Shown one piece after another: positions 1 to 7,327 of a stretch of DNA of 26,624 bases (position 1 is its first letter; every line of letters begins with the position of its first letter). The stretch lies in contig CALJKN010000186.1 of NCBI GenBank assembly GCA_937973585.1, forward strand, positions 1-26,624. Direction: 5' to 3'. The notes under the pieces are model-generated. The model ran no database searches and was not told where the DNA came from. It saw only the letters and a program-made list of their open reading frames with translations. The DNA is from an uncultured Helicobacteraceae bacterium. GTDB taxonomy: Bacteria; Campylobacterota; Campylobacteria; Campylobacterales; UBA6016. The position numbers and the translations under genes are program-made.

Positions 1-2
1 CA

Positions 3-1472
3 GAGGTGGCTGTGGTAAAAGGGGAGGCCGTAGAGTATGTCCAAATAGAATCGGTCGCCATAGGTGATACTATCGAGATGAAAGCCGGAGACGTAGCTGC
101 CCTTGACGGTGAAGTGAGCTTTGGGGAGGCCAATTTTGACGAATCTACGCTAAGCGGCGAGAGCGATCCGGTATTAAAAACCAAAGGCTCAAGTATCGTA
201 AGCGGAAGCAAAAACATAGACGGCGTAGTTAGGTACGATGTTACGAAAGACTTTAAAAGCTCTAGTTTCTCCCAAATAGTAAAACTCCTATCCGAGTCTT
301 TGGAGAAAAAACCTAAAATAGAGAGTGTGGCAAACAATCTCTCCAGATACTTTTCTGTTACGATACTCTCTATTGCGGTGCTCACTTTTGCATTTTGGGT
401 GCTGTTTGAGGGGGCTTCGTTTGAGAGGGGTCTGGTTATTTCGGTGTCGGTCATTATTATAGCGTGCCCGTGTGCTTTGGCGCTCGCAACTCCGATAGCC
501 TCCGTAATAGGGCTTTATACGGCTGCAAAACGGGGGGCTATATTTAAATCCTCTTCAATGCTTGAGACGATAGCGAAAGCCGAGTATCTGCTACTAGATA
601 AAACGGGGACGCTAACTGAGGGGAAACCGAGAGTCGTAAACGAGTCGGTATATAGTGAATACGACAAAAACCTGCTTGCCTCTTTGGTGGCCTCCTCAAA
701 ACATCCGGTATCGGAGGGTGTAGCTATATATCTAGGATTAAAAGCGTTGCCGCTAGAGGGGGCAAAAGAGCTTCGCTCAAAAGGGATTTTGTGTGAACTG
801 GTGGATAAAAAAATTGTCGGCGGAAATATGGAGTATCTGGCCTCTTGCGGGGTGAATGTCGATTTTAAGAGCGATAAAACACTTTTCGGATATGCCGAGG
901 ATGGGGTTTTAAAAGTTGTATTTGAGCTTGAGGATAAAGTAAAAGACGGTGCTAAAGAGCTAATCTCAAAAGTCAAAGAGTACGGGATAAAACCTGTAAT
1001 GCTAACCGGAGACAACAAAGAAAACGCCTCAAAAATCGCAAATGCTCTTGGCATATCGGAATATAAATCTAAAATGACACCGGAGGAGAAGCTAAGATAT
1101 GTCGGCAATCTACAGCAAGAAGGGGCGGTCGTGATAATGGCCGGAGACGGAATAAACGACTCTTTGGCCTTATCAAGAGCCGATATCGGAGTTGCTATGG
1201 CCTCCGGGGCAGAGATAAATCTACAGACCTCGGACGTTGTACTGCTAAAAAATTCCCTTGTTGAGCTAGGTGAGGCTATCGCTATCGGGCGAAAAACATA
1301 CAAAACTATCAAACAAAATATAGCAATCTCAATACTCTACAACGCCGTTACGATACCTCTTGCAATGGCTGGATTCGTAATACCTCTGGTTGCCGCAATA
1401 TCGATGTCGTTTAGCTCTATTTTGGTTGTGCTAAACTCTACAAAAATAAAATCGGATATAAAAAATGGATGA
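3..1472 (+). CDS. ccoI: Cu-transporting P1B-type ATPase, probably CcoI (5' end outside window)
   Basis: This is the C-terminal part of a heavy-metal P-type ATPase that moves copper across the inner membrane for cbb3 oxidase assembly. The reading frame is already open at the left edge, so the N-terminal metal-binding domain and first membrane helices lie outside. Numbering from the GTG at position 6, I see the actuator motif TLSGES at about 48-53, the transmembrane metal site CPCALALATP at about 154-163, the phosphorylation site DKTGTLTEG at about 198-206, an HP motif in the nucleotide domain, the hinge GDGINDSLALSRADIGVAM, and two C-terminal helices. CPC is typical of Cu+/Ag+ pumps. The stop overlaps ccoS by 8 nt, and that pairing is why I choose CcoI over CopA; CopA-like copper export is the alternative. 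Confidence 0.88.
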   Translation, partial: EVAVVKGEAVEYVQIESVAIGDTIEMKAGDVAALDGEVSFGEANFDESTLSGESDPVLKTKGSSIVSGSKNIDGVVRYDVTKDFKSSSFSQIVKLLSESLEKKPKIESVANNLSRYFSVTILSIAVLTFAFWVLFEGASFERGLVISVSVIIIACPCALALATPIASVIGLYTAAKRGAIFKSSSMLETIAKAEYLLLDKTGTLTEGKPRVVNESVYSEYDKNLLASLVASSKHPVSEGVAIYLGLKALPLEGAKELRSKGILCELVDKKIVGGNMEYLASCGVNVDFKSDKTLFGYAEDGVLKVVFELEDKVKDGAKELISKVKEYGIKPVMLTGDNKENASKIANALGISEYKSKMTPEEKLRYVGNLQQEGAVVIMAGDGINDSLALSRADIGVAMASGAEINLQTSDVVLLKNSLVELGEAIAIGRKTYKTIKQNIAISILYNAVTIPLAMAGFVIPLVAAISMSFSSILVVLNSTKIKSDIKNG

Positions 1473-1677
1473 CAATATACTCTCTTTGATGCTTTTCGGC
1501 TCCCTTATTTTGGGCTCTTTGGGGGTTATCGGGTTTGTCTGGGGGCTCAGGTCGGGGCAGTTTGACGATGAGAAAAAGTTTACGCACGGACTTTTGTTTG
1601 ACGACGAAGAGGAATTGAGGGATGCCGCAAAAAAAGACGGTGTAAAAAAAGAGGTTAAGAGCGAAAACTCAAAATAA
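1465..1677 (+). CDS. ccoS: cbb3-type cytochrome oxidase assembly protein CcoS
   Basis: A 70-residue single-span membrane protein needed to mature cbb3 cytochrome oxidase. One hydrophobic helix covers about residues 6-27. It is followed by the family signature WGLRSGQFDD at about 26-35 and a charged, lysine-rich cytoplasmic tail. The length is normal for the family. The ATG lies inside the end of the ATPase gene, which suggests translational coupling. The 3' end overlaps the convergent HD-GYP gene by 23 nt, so the last residues are antisense to that gene's end. Confidence 0.88.
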   Translation: MDDNILSLMLFGSLILGSLGVIGFVWGLRSGQFDDEKKFTHGLLFDDEEELRDAAKKDGVKKEVKSENSK

Positions 1678-2617
1678 GGGCATTGAGCGGTTTTTGAGCC
1701 AGATGCTCCCCCATTTTATCTCTCATAATCCGCAATGCGGCAAAAGAGCCGAGAGCCTCTTTGTAGCTTCTTTTTGTAGTTAGTGCATCAAATACGTCGG
1801 CAACCGCTATAATCTGTGCATAATACGGAATCTCCTCCCCTTTGAGTCCTTGCGGATAGCCGCTTCCATCCATTTTCTCATGATGGCTCAAAACCGAATC
1901 TAGTATTATCTTGCTTTTTTCTCCGAGTTTTTCGAGTATCGCTTCACCTACCGTCGTATGTGTTTTCATTGTTTCAAATTCGGCTTCGTCGAGTGGCCCC
2001 TCTTTGTTTAAAATCTTGTCGGAGATTTTGCTTTTGCCTATATCGTGTAGTATTGCCCCGTGTGCCAGTTCGGAGAGCTCCGAATCGGAGAGGGAGAGTT
2101 TTTTTCCTATGGCTATAGCATATAGGCAGACATTTACAGAATGGCTGTAAGTGTAGTAGTCGTATGACAAGACTCTGGCCATCGACAAAAAAGCGGCATC
2201 TTCATATAGGATATGACCCAAAATAGTATGGGCAATCTCTTTTGTCCCCATGACAAGCTCGACGGACTCCGGATTTTTGAAAAGCTCATCTACGATAAGT
2301 TCTGCCGACGAATATATAATCTCCGATTTTTCGTCTCTACCGAGATGTTTATCGGATGCTATGATTTTTGCTTTTGCTTTGAGGTATTTGGTGAAAACCC
2401 CGTACTCTTTTTCCCGTATATAGATTTCGATATTGTTTTGTTTGAATCTCTGGAGTTTCTCTTTTGGGATTCCGTACTCTTTTGCACACAGCAGGACATA
2501 TTTCCCCTCCCCTTCGGCTATAAACAAATCCACTCCTACGCTTTTTGAATCCATCAGCACCTTGAGAGGAATCTGTTTTAGGTTGTCGCCGTGCTCGCTT
2601 GCAAAAATAGATGTCAT
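1655..2617 (-). CDS. HD-GYP domain protein, probable cyclic-di-GMP phosphodiesterase
   Basis: A 320-residue cytoplasmic protein with an unassigned N-terminal region of about 125 residues and a C-terminal HD-GYP domain. The catalytic features are intact: H159 in YSHSVNV, HDIGK at 191-195, H220, HH at 245-246, DGSGYP at 250-255 (the GYP motif) and D274 in AVADVFDAL. Members hydrolyse c-di-GMP. There is no transmembrane helix or receiver domain, so the input signal is unknown; the N-terminal region resembles the variable sensor half of other epsilonproteobacterial HD-GYP proteins. It is transcribed divergently from gmhB. Its 3' end overlaps ccoS on the opposite strand by 23 nt with no room for a terminator. 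Confidence 0.85.
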   Translation of the reverse strand: MTSIFASEHGDNLKQIPLKVLMDSKSVGVDLFIAEGEGKYVLLCAKEYGIPKEKLQRFKQNNIEIYIREKEYGVFTKYLKAKAKIIASDKHLGRDEKSEIIYSSAELIVDELFKNPESVELVMGTKEIAHTILGHILYEDAAFLSMARVLSYDYYTYSHSVNVCLYAIAIGKKLSLSDSELSELAHGAILHDIGKSKISDKILNKEGPLDEAEFETMKTHTTVGEAILEKLGEKSKIILDSVLSHHEKMDGSGYPQGLKGEEIPYYAQIIAVADVFDALTTKRSYKEALGSFAALRIMRDKMGEHLAQKPLNALILSFRS

Positions 2618-2642
2618 AGTAATTGCCGACCGAATTTTTCGT

Positions 2643-2750
2643 TTTGTATAATTGAACCCTCTGAATAAATCTGAATTTATAAGAGCAACTAGTTGCGAGA
2701 GCCCTCACGCTGAAGACCTCATTTTTGGCTTTGCCCAAAATGTGAGAATT
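2643..2750 (+). repeat. Structured intergenic repeat, copy 1 (possible structured RNA or leader)
   Basis: This and 18436-18541 are two copies of the same element. Block A (2643-2669) carries a -10-like TATAAT at 2647-2652. A hairpin with a CTCT/AGAG base and an ATAAAT/ATTTAT arm follows at 2659-2685. Next is a 12-nt palindrome GCAACTAGTTGC at 2685-2696, then a 40-nt block (2711-2750) folding into a hairpin closed on TTT (GGC/GCC, TTTT/AAAA, A-T, C-G). Block C matches copy 2 at 35 of 40 positions. Several differences keep pairing: the palindrome arm changes from GCAA/TTGC to GCCG/CGGC, and a C-G pair becomes A-T in the last hairpin. Folding was done by eye. Function is unknown; no T-run follows, so it is not an ordinary terminator. 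Confidence 0.6.
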
Positions 2751-2760
2751 AATCAGAGTA

Positions 2761-2766
2761 TATAAT
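2761..2766 (+). promoter_or_regulatory. Probable -10 element for gmhB
   Basis: TATAAT lies 34 nt upstream of the gmhB ATG, in AT-rich DNA directly after the structured repeat. No convincing -35 is seen, as is common in Campylobacterota. If used, the transcript would start near 2773 and exclude the repeat. Confidence 0.5.
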
Positions 2767-2800
2767 TTTACATATTTTACTTTAGTTGCAGGTGTACATA

Positions 2801-3337
2801 ATGGGGAAAAAAGCTGTTTTTTTGGACAGGGACGGTGTCGTGAATGTAGAGAAAGACTATGCTCACAAAATTGAGGATTTTGAGTTTTTGTCCGGTGTTT
2901 TTGAGGCAGTTAGGGCTTTTAACAGGGGCGGATACATTGTTGTTGTGGTGACAAACCAGTCAGGTATAGGACGGGGATACTATACGAGTGCCGATTTTGA
3001 GAAGCTAACGGAGTATATGCTAGACAGATTCAAAGAGGAGGGTTGTGAGATAGCCGGAGTATATCACTGCCCACATACTCCCGATAGCGATTGTGAGTGT
3101 CGAAAGCCAAATCCGGGAATGTTGCTTGCGGCACAAAAAGAGCTGGATATAGACTTGTCTGCCTCATGGATGATAGGGGACAAGGAGAGCGATATAGAGG
3201 CGGCATTGGCTGCCGGAGTTCAAAAAACTGTTTTAGTTCGTAGCGGACACAAAATAGACGAAAAAAACACAAAAGCAACGTTTGTCGTTAACGGGATTTT
3301 TGATACCATTAGAATAGTGACCGATTTTGCGCACTAA
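2801..3337 (+). CDS. gmhB: D-glycero-beta-D-manno-heptose 1,7-bisphosphate 7-phosphatase GmhB
   Basis: A 178-residue HAD-superfamily phosphatase that removes the 7-phosphate in ADP-heptose synthesis for the lipopolysaccharide inner core. It shows the HAD nucleophile motif DRDG (D9, D11), the TNQSGIGRG motif, the zinc-binding loop CPHTPDSDCECRKP, and the Mg-binding GDKESD motif near the C-terminus. The length fits the family (about 180-190). I chose ATG 2801 over an upstream in-frame TTG at 2786 because the HAD fold starts immediately (MGKKAVFLDRDG) and an AGG lies upstream. It is followed by hldD and hldE, the next enzymes of the pathway. Confidence 0.92.
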   Translation: MGKKAVFLDRDGVVNVEKDYAHKIEDFEFLSGVFEAVRAFNRGGYIVVVVTNQSGIGRGYYTSADFEKLTEYMLDRFKEEGCEIAGVYHCPHTPDSDCECRKPNPGMLLAAQKELDIDLSASWMIGDKESDIEAALAAGVQKTVLVRSGHKIDEKNTKATFVVNGIFDTIRIVTDFAH

Positions 3338-3360
3338 AAGTGTAGCTTTCCCTATTTTCA

Positions 3361-3374
3361 CCCGCAAGAGCGGG
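3361..3374 (+). terminator. Hairpin after gmhB, possible weak terminator or processing site
   Basis: CCCGC (3361-3365) pairs with GCGGG (3370-3374) around an AAGA loop. A competing longer pairing of AGCTTTCCC (3344-3352) with GGGAAGCT (3372-3379) is also possible. No run of T follows, so termination is doubtful; it could instead separate gmhB from hldD expression. Confidence 0.35.
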
Positions 3375-3413
3375 AAGCTTTAGGGGGGATGCAAGGGGCA
3401 TTCATGTCTCTGC

Positions 3414-3441
3414 CGCAAGTATGGGCTTCGCCCGATTTGCG
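3414..3441 (+). other. Strong hairpin upstream of hldD
   Basis: CGCAAGTATGGGC (3414-3426) pairs with GCCCGATTTGCG (3430-3441) over 12 bp with one bulged A and a TTC loop. It sits 38 nt before the hldD start. Its tip (GGGCTTCGC) resembles the last hairpin of the repeat at 2643-2750, so it may be a diverged relative, but the rest does not align. The role could be attenuation or mRNA stability. The remainder of 3338-3479 shows no gene. Confidence 0.4.
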
Positions 3442-3479
3442 CATAACATCAAAATAGCAAATTAGCAAGGAAACCTCTA

Positions 3480-4451
3480 ATGAAATACATAGACATAGAC
3501 CTAAACGGAAAAAGCGTATTGATTACCGGAGGAGCCGGATTCATCGGCTCAAACGTGGCGTTTCATATTCAGGAGAACTATCCGGATGCACATATAGTCA
3601 TATTTGACGCTTTTGTCCTTGGGCACTTCAAAAACCTACAGGGTTTTAAAGGTGAAGTAATAGCCGGAGATATTACCGATCCGGTTGCTATGAAAAGGTT
3701 AAAAGCCCACAAATTCGACTACATCTTCCATCAGGCGGCAATCTCCGATACCACAGTTATGGATCAAAAAAAGATGGTAGAGGCAAATACAAACGCATTC
3801 GGTGACATACTTGATATTGCCGTTGAGATGAGTGCCGATGTGGTGTACGCAAGCTCCGCCGGAACATACGGCAACTCTGCCGCTCCAAACTCCATAGGGA
3901 TAGGTGAAGAGCCGGAAAACGTATACGGCTTTAGTAAATTGATGATGGATAATCTGGCCGCCAGATATATCAGGTATCATCCGAATCTTAAAATTGTGGG
4001 TCTCAGATACTTTAATGTTTACGGTGGAAGAGAGTTCTACAAGGGGACTACCGCCTCTATGATTTTGCAACTTGGATTAAAACTTCTAAAAGGGGATGCT
4101 CCAAAACTCTTTAAGTGGGGAGAGCAAAAAAGGGATTTTGTCTATATCGAAGATGTCGTACAGGCAAACCTAAAAGCACTTGAGTCCAAAAAAAGCGGTG
4201 TCTACAACGTCGGCGGCGGAGTGGCAAGACAGTTTAACGAGCTATTCGGCGCTTTGACGACGACTCTTGGGATAGAGAGGGCGGTGGAGTACATCGATAA
4301 CCCGTACAAATTTTATCAAAACCATACGGAGGCCGATATCTCCTTAAGCCGTGAGTACCTTGGGTATGAGCCTAGATTTACTCTGGAAGAGGGGATTAAA
4401 GCGTATGCCGACGAGATAAGAGCTATCGCAAAAAGAGAATTCGGCGTATGA
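3480..4451 (+). CDS. hldD: ADP-L-glycero-D-manno-heptose 6-epimerase HldD
   Basis: A 323-residue extended short-chain dehydrogenase that epimerises ADP-heptose at C6, the last step before heptose is added to the lipopolysaccharide core. The NADP-binding motif GGAGFIGS is at 17-24. The catalytic stretch has YASSAGTYGN followed by VYGFSK (Tyr and Lys about 150). The family segment GLRYFNVYGGRE and a substrate-binding PKLFKWGEQKRDFVY segment are also present. AAGGA lies 8 nt upstream of the ATG. An N-terminal lead of about 12 residues is slightly longer than in E. coli HldD. The gene overlaps hldE by 4 nt (ATGA). Confidence 0.92.
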   Translation: MKYIDIDLNGKSVLITGGAGFIGSNVAFHIQENYPDAHIVIFDAFVLGHFKNLQGFKGEVIAGDITDPVAMKRLKAHKFDYIFHQAAISDTTVMDQKKMVEANTNAFGDILDIAVEMSADVVYASSAGTYGNSAAPNSIGIGEEPENVYGFSKLMMDNLAARYIRYHPNLKIVGLRYFNVYGGREFYKGTTASMILQLGLKLLKGDAPKLFKWGEQKRDFVYIEDVVQANLKALESKKSGVYNVGGGVARQFNELFGALTTTLGIERAVEYIDNPYKFYQNHTEADISLSREYLGYEPRFTLEEGIKAYADEIRAIAKREFGV

Positions 4452-5896
4452 TAGACGTTATCTCCAAAAAAAAACCGAATATCCTTGTTGTCGGGGATTT
4501 GATGTTGGATTCCTACCTGTGGGGGAGCGCCGAGAGGATTAGCCCTGAGGCTCCGGTGCCGGTGGTGGCTATAAAGGACGAGACAAAAAGTCTCGGCGGA
4601 GCCGGAAATGTCGTTGCAAATCTCGTTAGTCTGGGGGCTAGCGTATATGTATCTAGCATCTTGGGTCCAGATGAGGCGGCCGACGTTATAAAAAGTGAAT
4701 TTGAAAAACTGGGTGTCGATACTTCCGGAATTTTTGGTGATCCGGCTAGAACCACGTCACTCAAGACAAGGATAATGGCAGGTTCTCACCAGATAATTAG
4801 ATTTGACAAGGAGAGCAAAGAGGAGATAGGGACGGCTAACGAGGAGAAGATATTTTCGTTTGCAAAAGAGAACCTCCAAAAATTCGATTGCCTCCTCCTC
4901 TCCGATTACAAAAAAGGGGTTTTGACACTTAGATTAACCCAAAAATTGATCTCTCTCGCAAATGAAAAAGGGATTGTGGTGCTAGCCGACCCAAAAGGGA
5001 ACGACTACTCCAAATACAAAGGGGCAACGCTACTGACCCCTAATAAAAAAGAGGCTTCGGAGGCGACATCCATCGAGATAAAAGACGATAAAACCCTATT
5101 TGAGGCCGGCATAAAGCTAAAAAGGGAGCTTGGGCTAAAGTATTCGCTAATCACCCTCTCGGAAGACGGAATAGGGATATTTGACGAGGATACGATAATC
5201 AAGCTCCCTACTCTGGCAAGAGAGGTTTTCGACGTTACCGGAGCCGGAGATACGGTGCTTGCGGCGCTAGGAACCGCCTTGGCGTGCGGATGCGACATCA
5301 TAGAGGCCTCAAAATTTGCCAATAGAGCTGCAGCCGTAGTTGTCGCAAAGGTCGGTAGCGCAACGGCGACTTTGCAAGAGATTATCGCATACGAAAATAA
5401 GCAGGAATCGGAGGAGTTTGAGGAGAAAATAGTAACCCTGAATTATCTCAAAGAGGCGGTTTCACAACTCAAAAATAGCGGCAAAAAAGTAGTATTTACA
5501 AACGGTTGCTTTGATATATTGCATGCCGGACACGTCAAATATCTGTTTGAGGCTAGAAAATTAGGGGATGCCCTTGTTTTAGGATTAAATAGTGACGAGA
5601 GTGTGAGAAGGCTAAAAGGTGAATCAAGGCCAATAAACTCTGAATCAGACAGGGCAAAAGTATTAGCGGCGCTCGGATGTGTCGATTTTGTCACGGTATT
5701 TGGAGAGGAGACCCCTGAAAAGCTTATAGGCATGCTAGTTCCGAATGTTTTGGTCAAAGGGGCGGACTATAAACCTGAGGATATAGTAGGTTACGATACC
5801 GTTGTAAAAAACGGTGGAAAAGTGATAACCATAGAGTTTGTAGAGGGTAAATCCACGACCAAAACTATAGAGAAAATAAGAGGGGAAAACGGTTGA
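4448..5896 (+). CDS. hldE: Bifunctional heptose 7-phosphate kinase / heptose 1-phosphate adenylyltransferase HldE
   Basis: A 482-residue two-domain cytoplasmic enzyme. The N-terminal ribokinase-like domain (about 1-320) has the PfkB motif DVTGAGDT near 261 and phosphorylates heptose 7-phosphate at C1. The C-terminal nucleotidyltransferase domain (about 345-482) has NGCFDILHAGHV near 350 and transfers AMP to give ADP-heptose. The length matches the E. coli enzyme (477). The start overlaps the hldD stop, and its own TGA overlaps the TTG of the downstream cytochrome gene. GmhB acts between the two HldE reactions. GmhA, the first enzyme of the route, is not adjacent and not found in the window. 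Confidence 0.94.
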   Translation: MIDVISKKKPNILVVGDLMLDSYLWGSAERISPEAPVPVVAIKDETKSLGGAGNVVANLVSLGASVYVSSILGPDEAADVIKSEFEKLGVDTSGIFGDPARTTSLKTRIMAGSHQIIRFDKESKEEIGTANEEKIFSFAKENLQKFDCLLLSDYKKGVLTLRLTQKLISLANEKGIVVLADPKGNDYSKYKGATLLTPNKKEASEATSIEIKDDKTLFEAGIKLKRELGLKYSLITLSEDGIGIFDEDTIIKLPTLAREVFDVTGAGDTVLAALGTALACGCDIIEASKFANRAAAVVVAKVGSATATLQEIIAYENKQESEEFEEKIVTLNYLKEAVSQLKNSGKKVVFTNGCFDILHAGHVKYLFEARKLGDALVLGLNSDESVRRLKGESRPINSESDRAKVLAALGCVDFVTVFGEETPEKLIGMLVPNVLVKGADYKPEDIVGYDTVVKNGGKVITIEFVEGKSTTKTIEKIRGENG

Positions 5897-6354
5897 AAAT
5901 CTCCGGTTCAAAAGTTTTGATATGGGGTGCGGCGGCACTCTTTTTGGCTCCGGTGGCATACTCGGTAATAGCCGCATTTGCGCCGCAAACCGACAAAAGC
6001 CTTGTTACGGAGGCTCCGCAGGTTAGTCATCTGTCCGGTGCAGAGTTATATAGTAAATGCTCGCCGTGCCACGGGGATAACGGAGATGGAACCGAAGCTT
6101 ATCCGGCTCTCAATACCCTCTCAAAAGAGCGGCTTATCGAGATGCTAGTCGGCTATCAACAAGGGAGCTACGGGAGCGGTAACAACAAAAAGATTATGCA
6201 GGTTCAGGTTCAGGGGATTGGCAAAGAGGACATGGAAAAGCTCGCCGACTTTGTAACCAAACTAAAGCCGAGAGAAAAAAGCAAAGAAGAGATAGAGAAA
6301 ATGCAAAAAAAGAAAAAAGAGCAGCAAGTCGATATAACCGGCATAAGTTCATAG
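5893..6354 (+). CDS. Membrane-anchored monoheme cytochrome c
   Basis: A 153-residue class I cytochrome c. An uncleaved or cleaved N-terminal hydrophobic segment (about 8-29) directs export. One heme site CSPCH lies near residues 56-60, followed by GDNGDGTEAYPAL, typical of the c553 family. A methionine in KIMQVQ is the likely sixth ligand. The tail is very rich in Lys and Glu (about 118-145) and could form an extended helix. The start is TTG at 5893 inside the hldE stop (TTGA), with AGGGGA just upstream; no ATG offers the signal segment. Placement beside the heptose genes resembles what I recall in Campylobacter jejuni. It probably carries electrons to the cbb3 oxidase. Confidence 0.85.
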   Translation: MKISGSKVLIWGAAALFLAPVAYSVIAAFAPQTDKSLVTEAPQVSHLSGAELYSKCSPCHGDNGDGTEAYPALNTLSKERLIEMLVGYQQGSYGSGNNKKIMQVQVQGIGKEDMEKLADFVTKLKPREKSKEEIEKMQKKKKEQQVDITGISS

Positions 6355-6364
6355 CGCAAGCTCT

Positions 6365-7321
6365 CTAACAAAAGATTCCGTTTTCCTTTAATCTTGTTTT
6401 GATTTTCTCCATCTGTACATTTTTGTGTCTGCACCACTCCGGAGAGAGCAGTGTATCGTCGTCTATTCCAGCGGTTACCCTCTGAACCGATACATTTTCG
6501 GGGAGCCTCTCTATGCACTCGCAAATCAGAGAGATGTATTCCTCTTCGTCTATCGGATAAAATTTTCCGGCTCTAAACTCGTTTGCTAAAGCGGTGTTTT
6601 TTACGACGTATAGAGGATGGAATTTGACAGAATCCGCACCCAACTCGATACTTCTCCCAAAAGTCTCCCTCATCATCTCTATGTTCTCATCCGGAAGGCC
6701 AAAAATCAGATGGAGACATAGATTTAACCCTCTGTTTTTAACCCTTTTGACCGCCTCTTCGATATTGCTAAAATCATGCCCCCTGTTGATCCTCTTTAGG
6801 GTCTCATCAAAAATACTTTGAACGCCGATCTCTATCCATATCTCTTTTTGTTTCGATTTTTCGACCAAAAACTCCAATACCCTCTCATCTATACAGTCGC
6901 TTCTGGTGCCGATGCTGATACCTACGACATCCGGCAACGAGAGGGCTTTTTCGTATAGCGTTATGAGTGTCTCGTATGGGGCATACGTATTTGAGAATGA
7001 TTGAAAATAAACCAAAAATCCGTTCGCTTTAAACTTCTTTCTCAATTTTGTGCTTGTTTTGTAGAATTGTGACTCCAATGACAATAGTTGGAAATCAAGC
7101 ATCGGGTTTTCAGGAGAATTTGGTTTTAGTGAGAATTTTGTTTTAGGTTTTACGGTTAGATTGGGGCTAAACGATTCGTTTTCGCAAAAACTACACCCGC
7201 CGACGGCAACGGTTCCGTCGATGTTCGGGCAGGTAAAACCGGGAATACTAACGGGGATTTTATATATTGTTTGGCCGTACTTTGCTCTGAGGTATCTACC
7301 AAACGTAAAAAGCTCTCTCAT
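6365..7321 (-). CDS. Radical SAM protein of the YhcC/TIGR01212 family
   Basis: A 318-residue cytoplasmic protein with the unusual iron-sulfur spacing of this family: CPNIDGTVAVGGCSFC, that is C-x11-C-x2-C instead of the classical CX3CX2C. Other family segments are FQSFSNTYAP, VGISIGTRSDCI, WIEIGVQSI, and LHLIFGLPDE. The function of the family is not settled; members relate to Elp3-like radical SAM proteins. The ATG lies 6 nt after the purF stop, so it is probably the last gene of the trxB-dapB-purF unit. It is convergent with the cytochrome c gene, with a gap of only 10 nt. Confidence 0.88.
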   Translation of the reverse strand: MRELFTFGRYLRAKYGQTIYKIPVSIPGFTCPNIDGTVAVGGCSFCENESFSPNLTVKPKTKFSLKPNSPENPMLDFQLLSLESQFYKTSTKLRKKFKANGFLVYFQSFSNTYAPYETLITLYEKALSLPDVVGISIGTRSDCIDERVLEFLVEKSKQKEIWIEIGVQSIFDETLKRINRGHDFSNIEEAVKRVKNRGLNLCLHLIFGLPDENIEMMRETFGRSIELGADSVKFHPLYVVKNTALANEFRAGKFYPIDEEEYISLICECIERLPENVSVQRVTAGIDDDTLLSPEWCRHKNVQMEKIKTRLKENGIFC

Positions 7322-7327
7322 CCCCGC

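Noticed and set aside
515..1312. A 265-codon minus-strand ORF inside the P-type ATPase gene
   Set aside because: It is antisense to a gene with clear catalytic motifs, is serine/proline-rich low-quality sequence, and matches nothing.
2685..2696. The CTAG palindrome as an insertion target or restriction site
   Set aside because: It lies at the same place in both copies of a larger conserved element with compensatory changes, and no target duplication or transposase is present.
2349..2738. A 129-codon minus-strand ORF overlapping the HD-GYP gene and the repeat
   Set aside because: It runs in a different frame of the HD-GYP gene, which has all family motifs, and its product is basic with no recognisable domain.
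2786..2800. Upstream TTG start giving GmhB five more residues
   Set aside because: The HAD domain begins right at ATG 2801, and spacing to the upstream AGG fits the ATG better.
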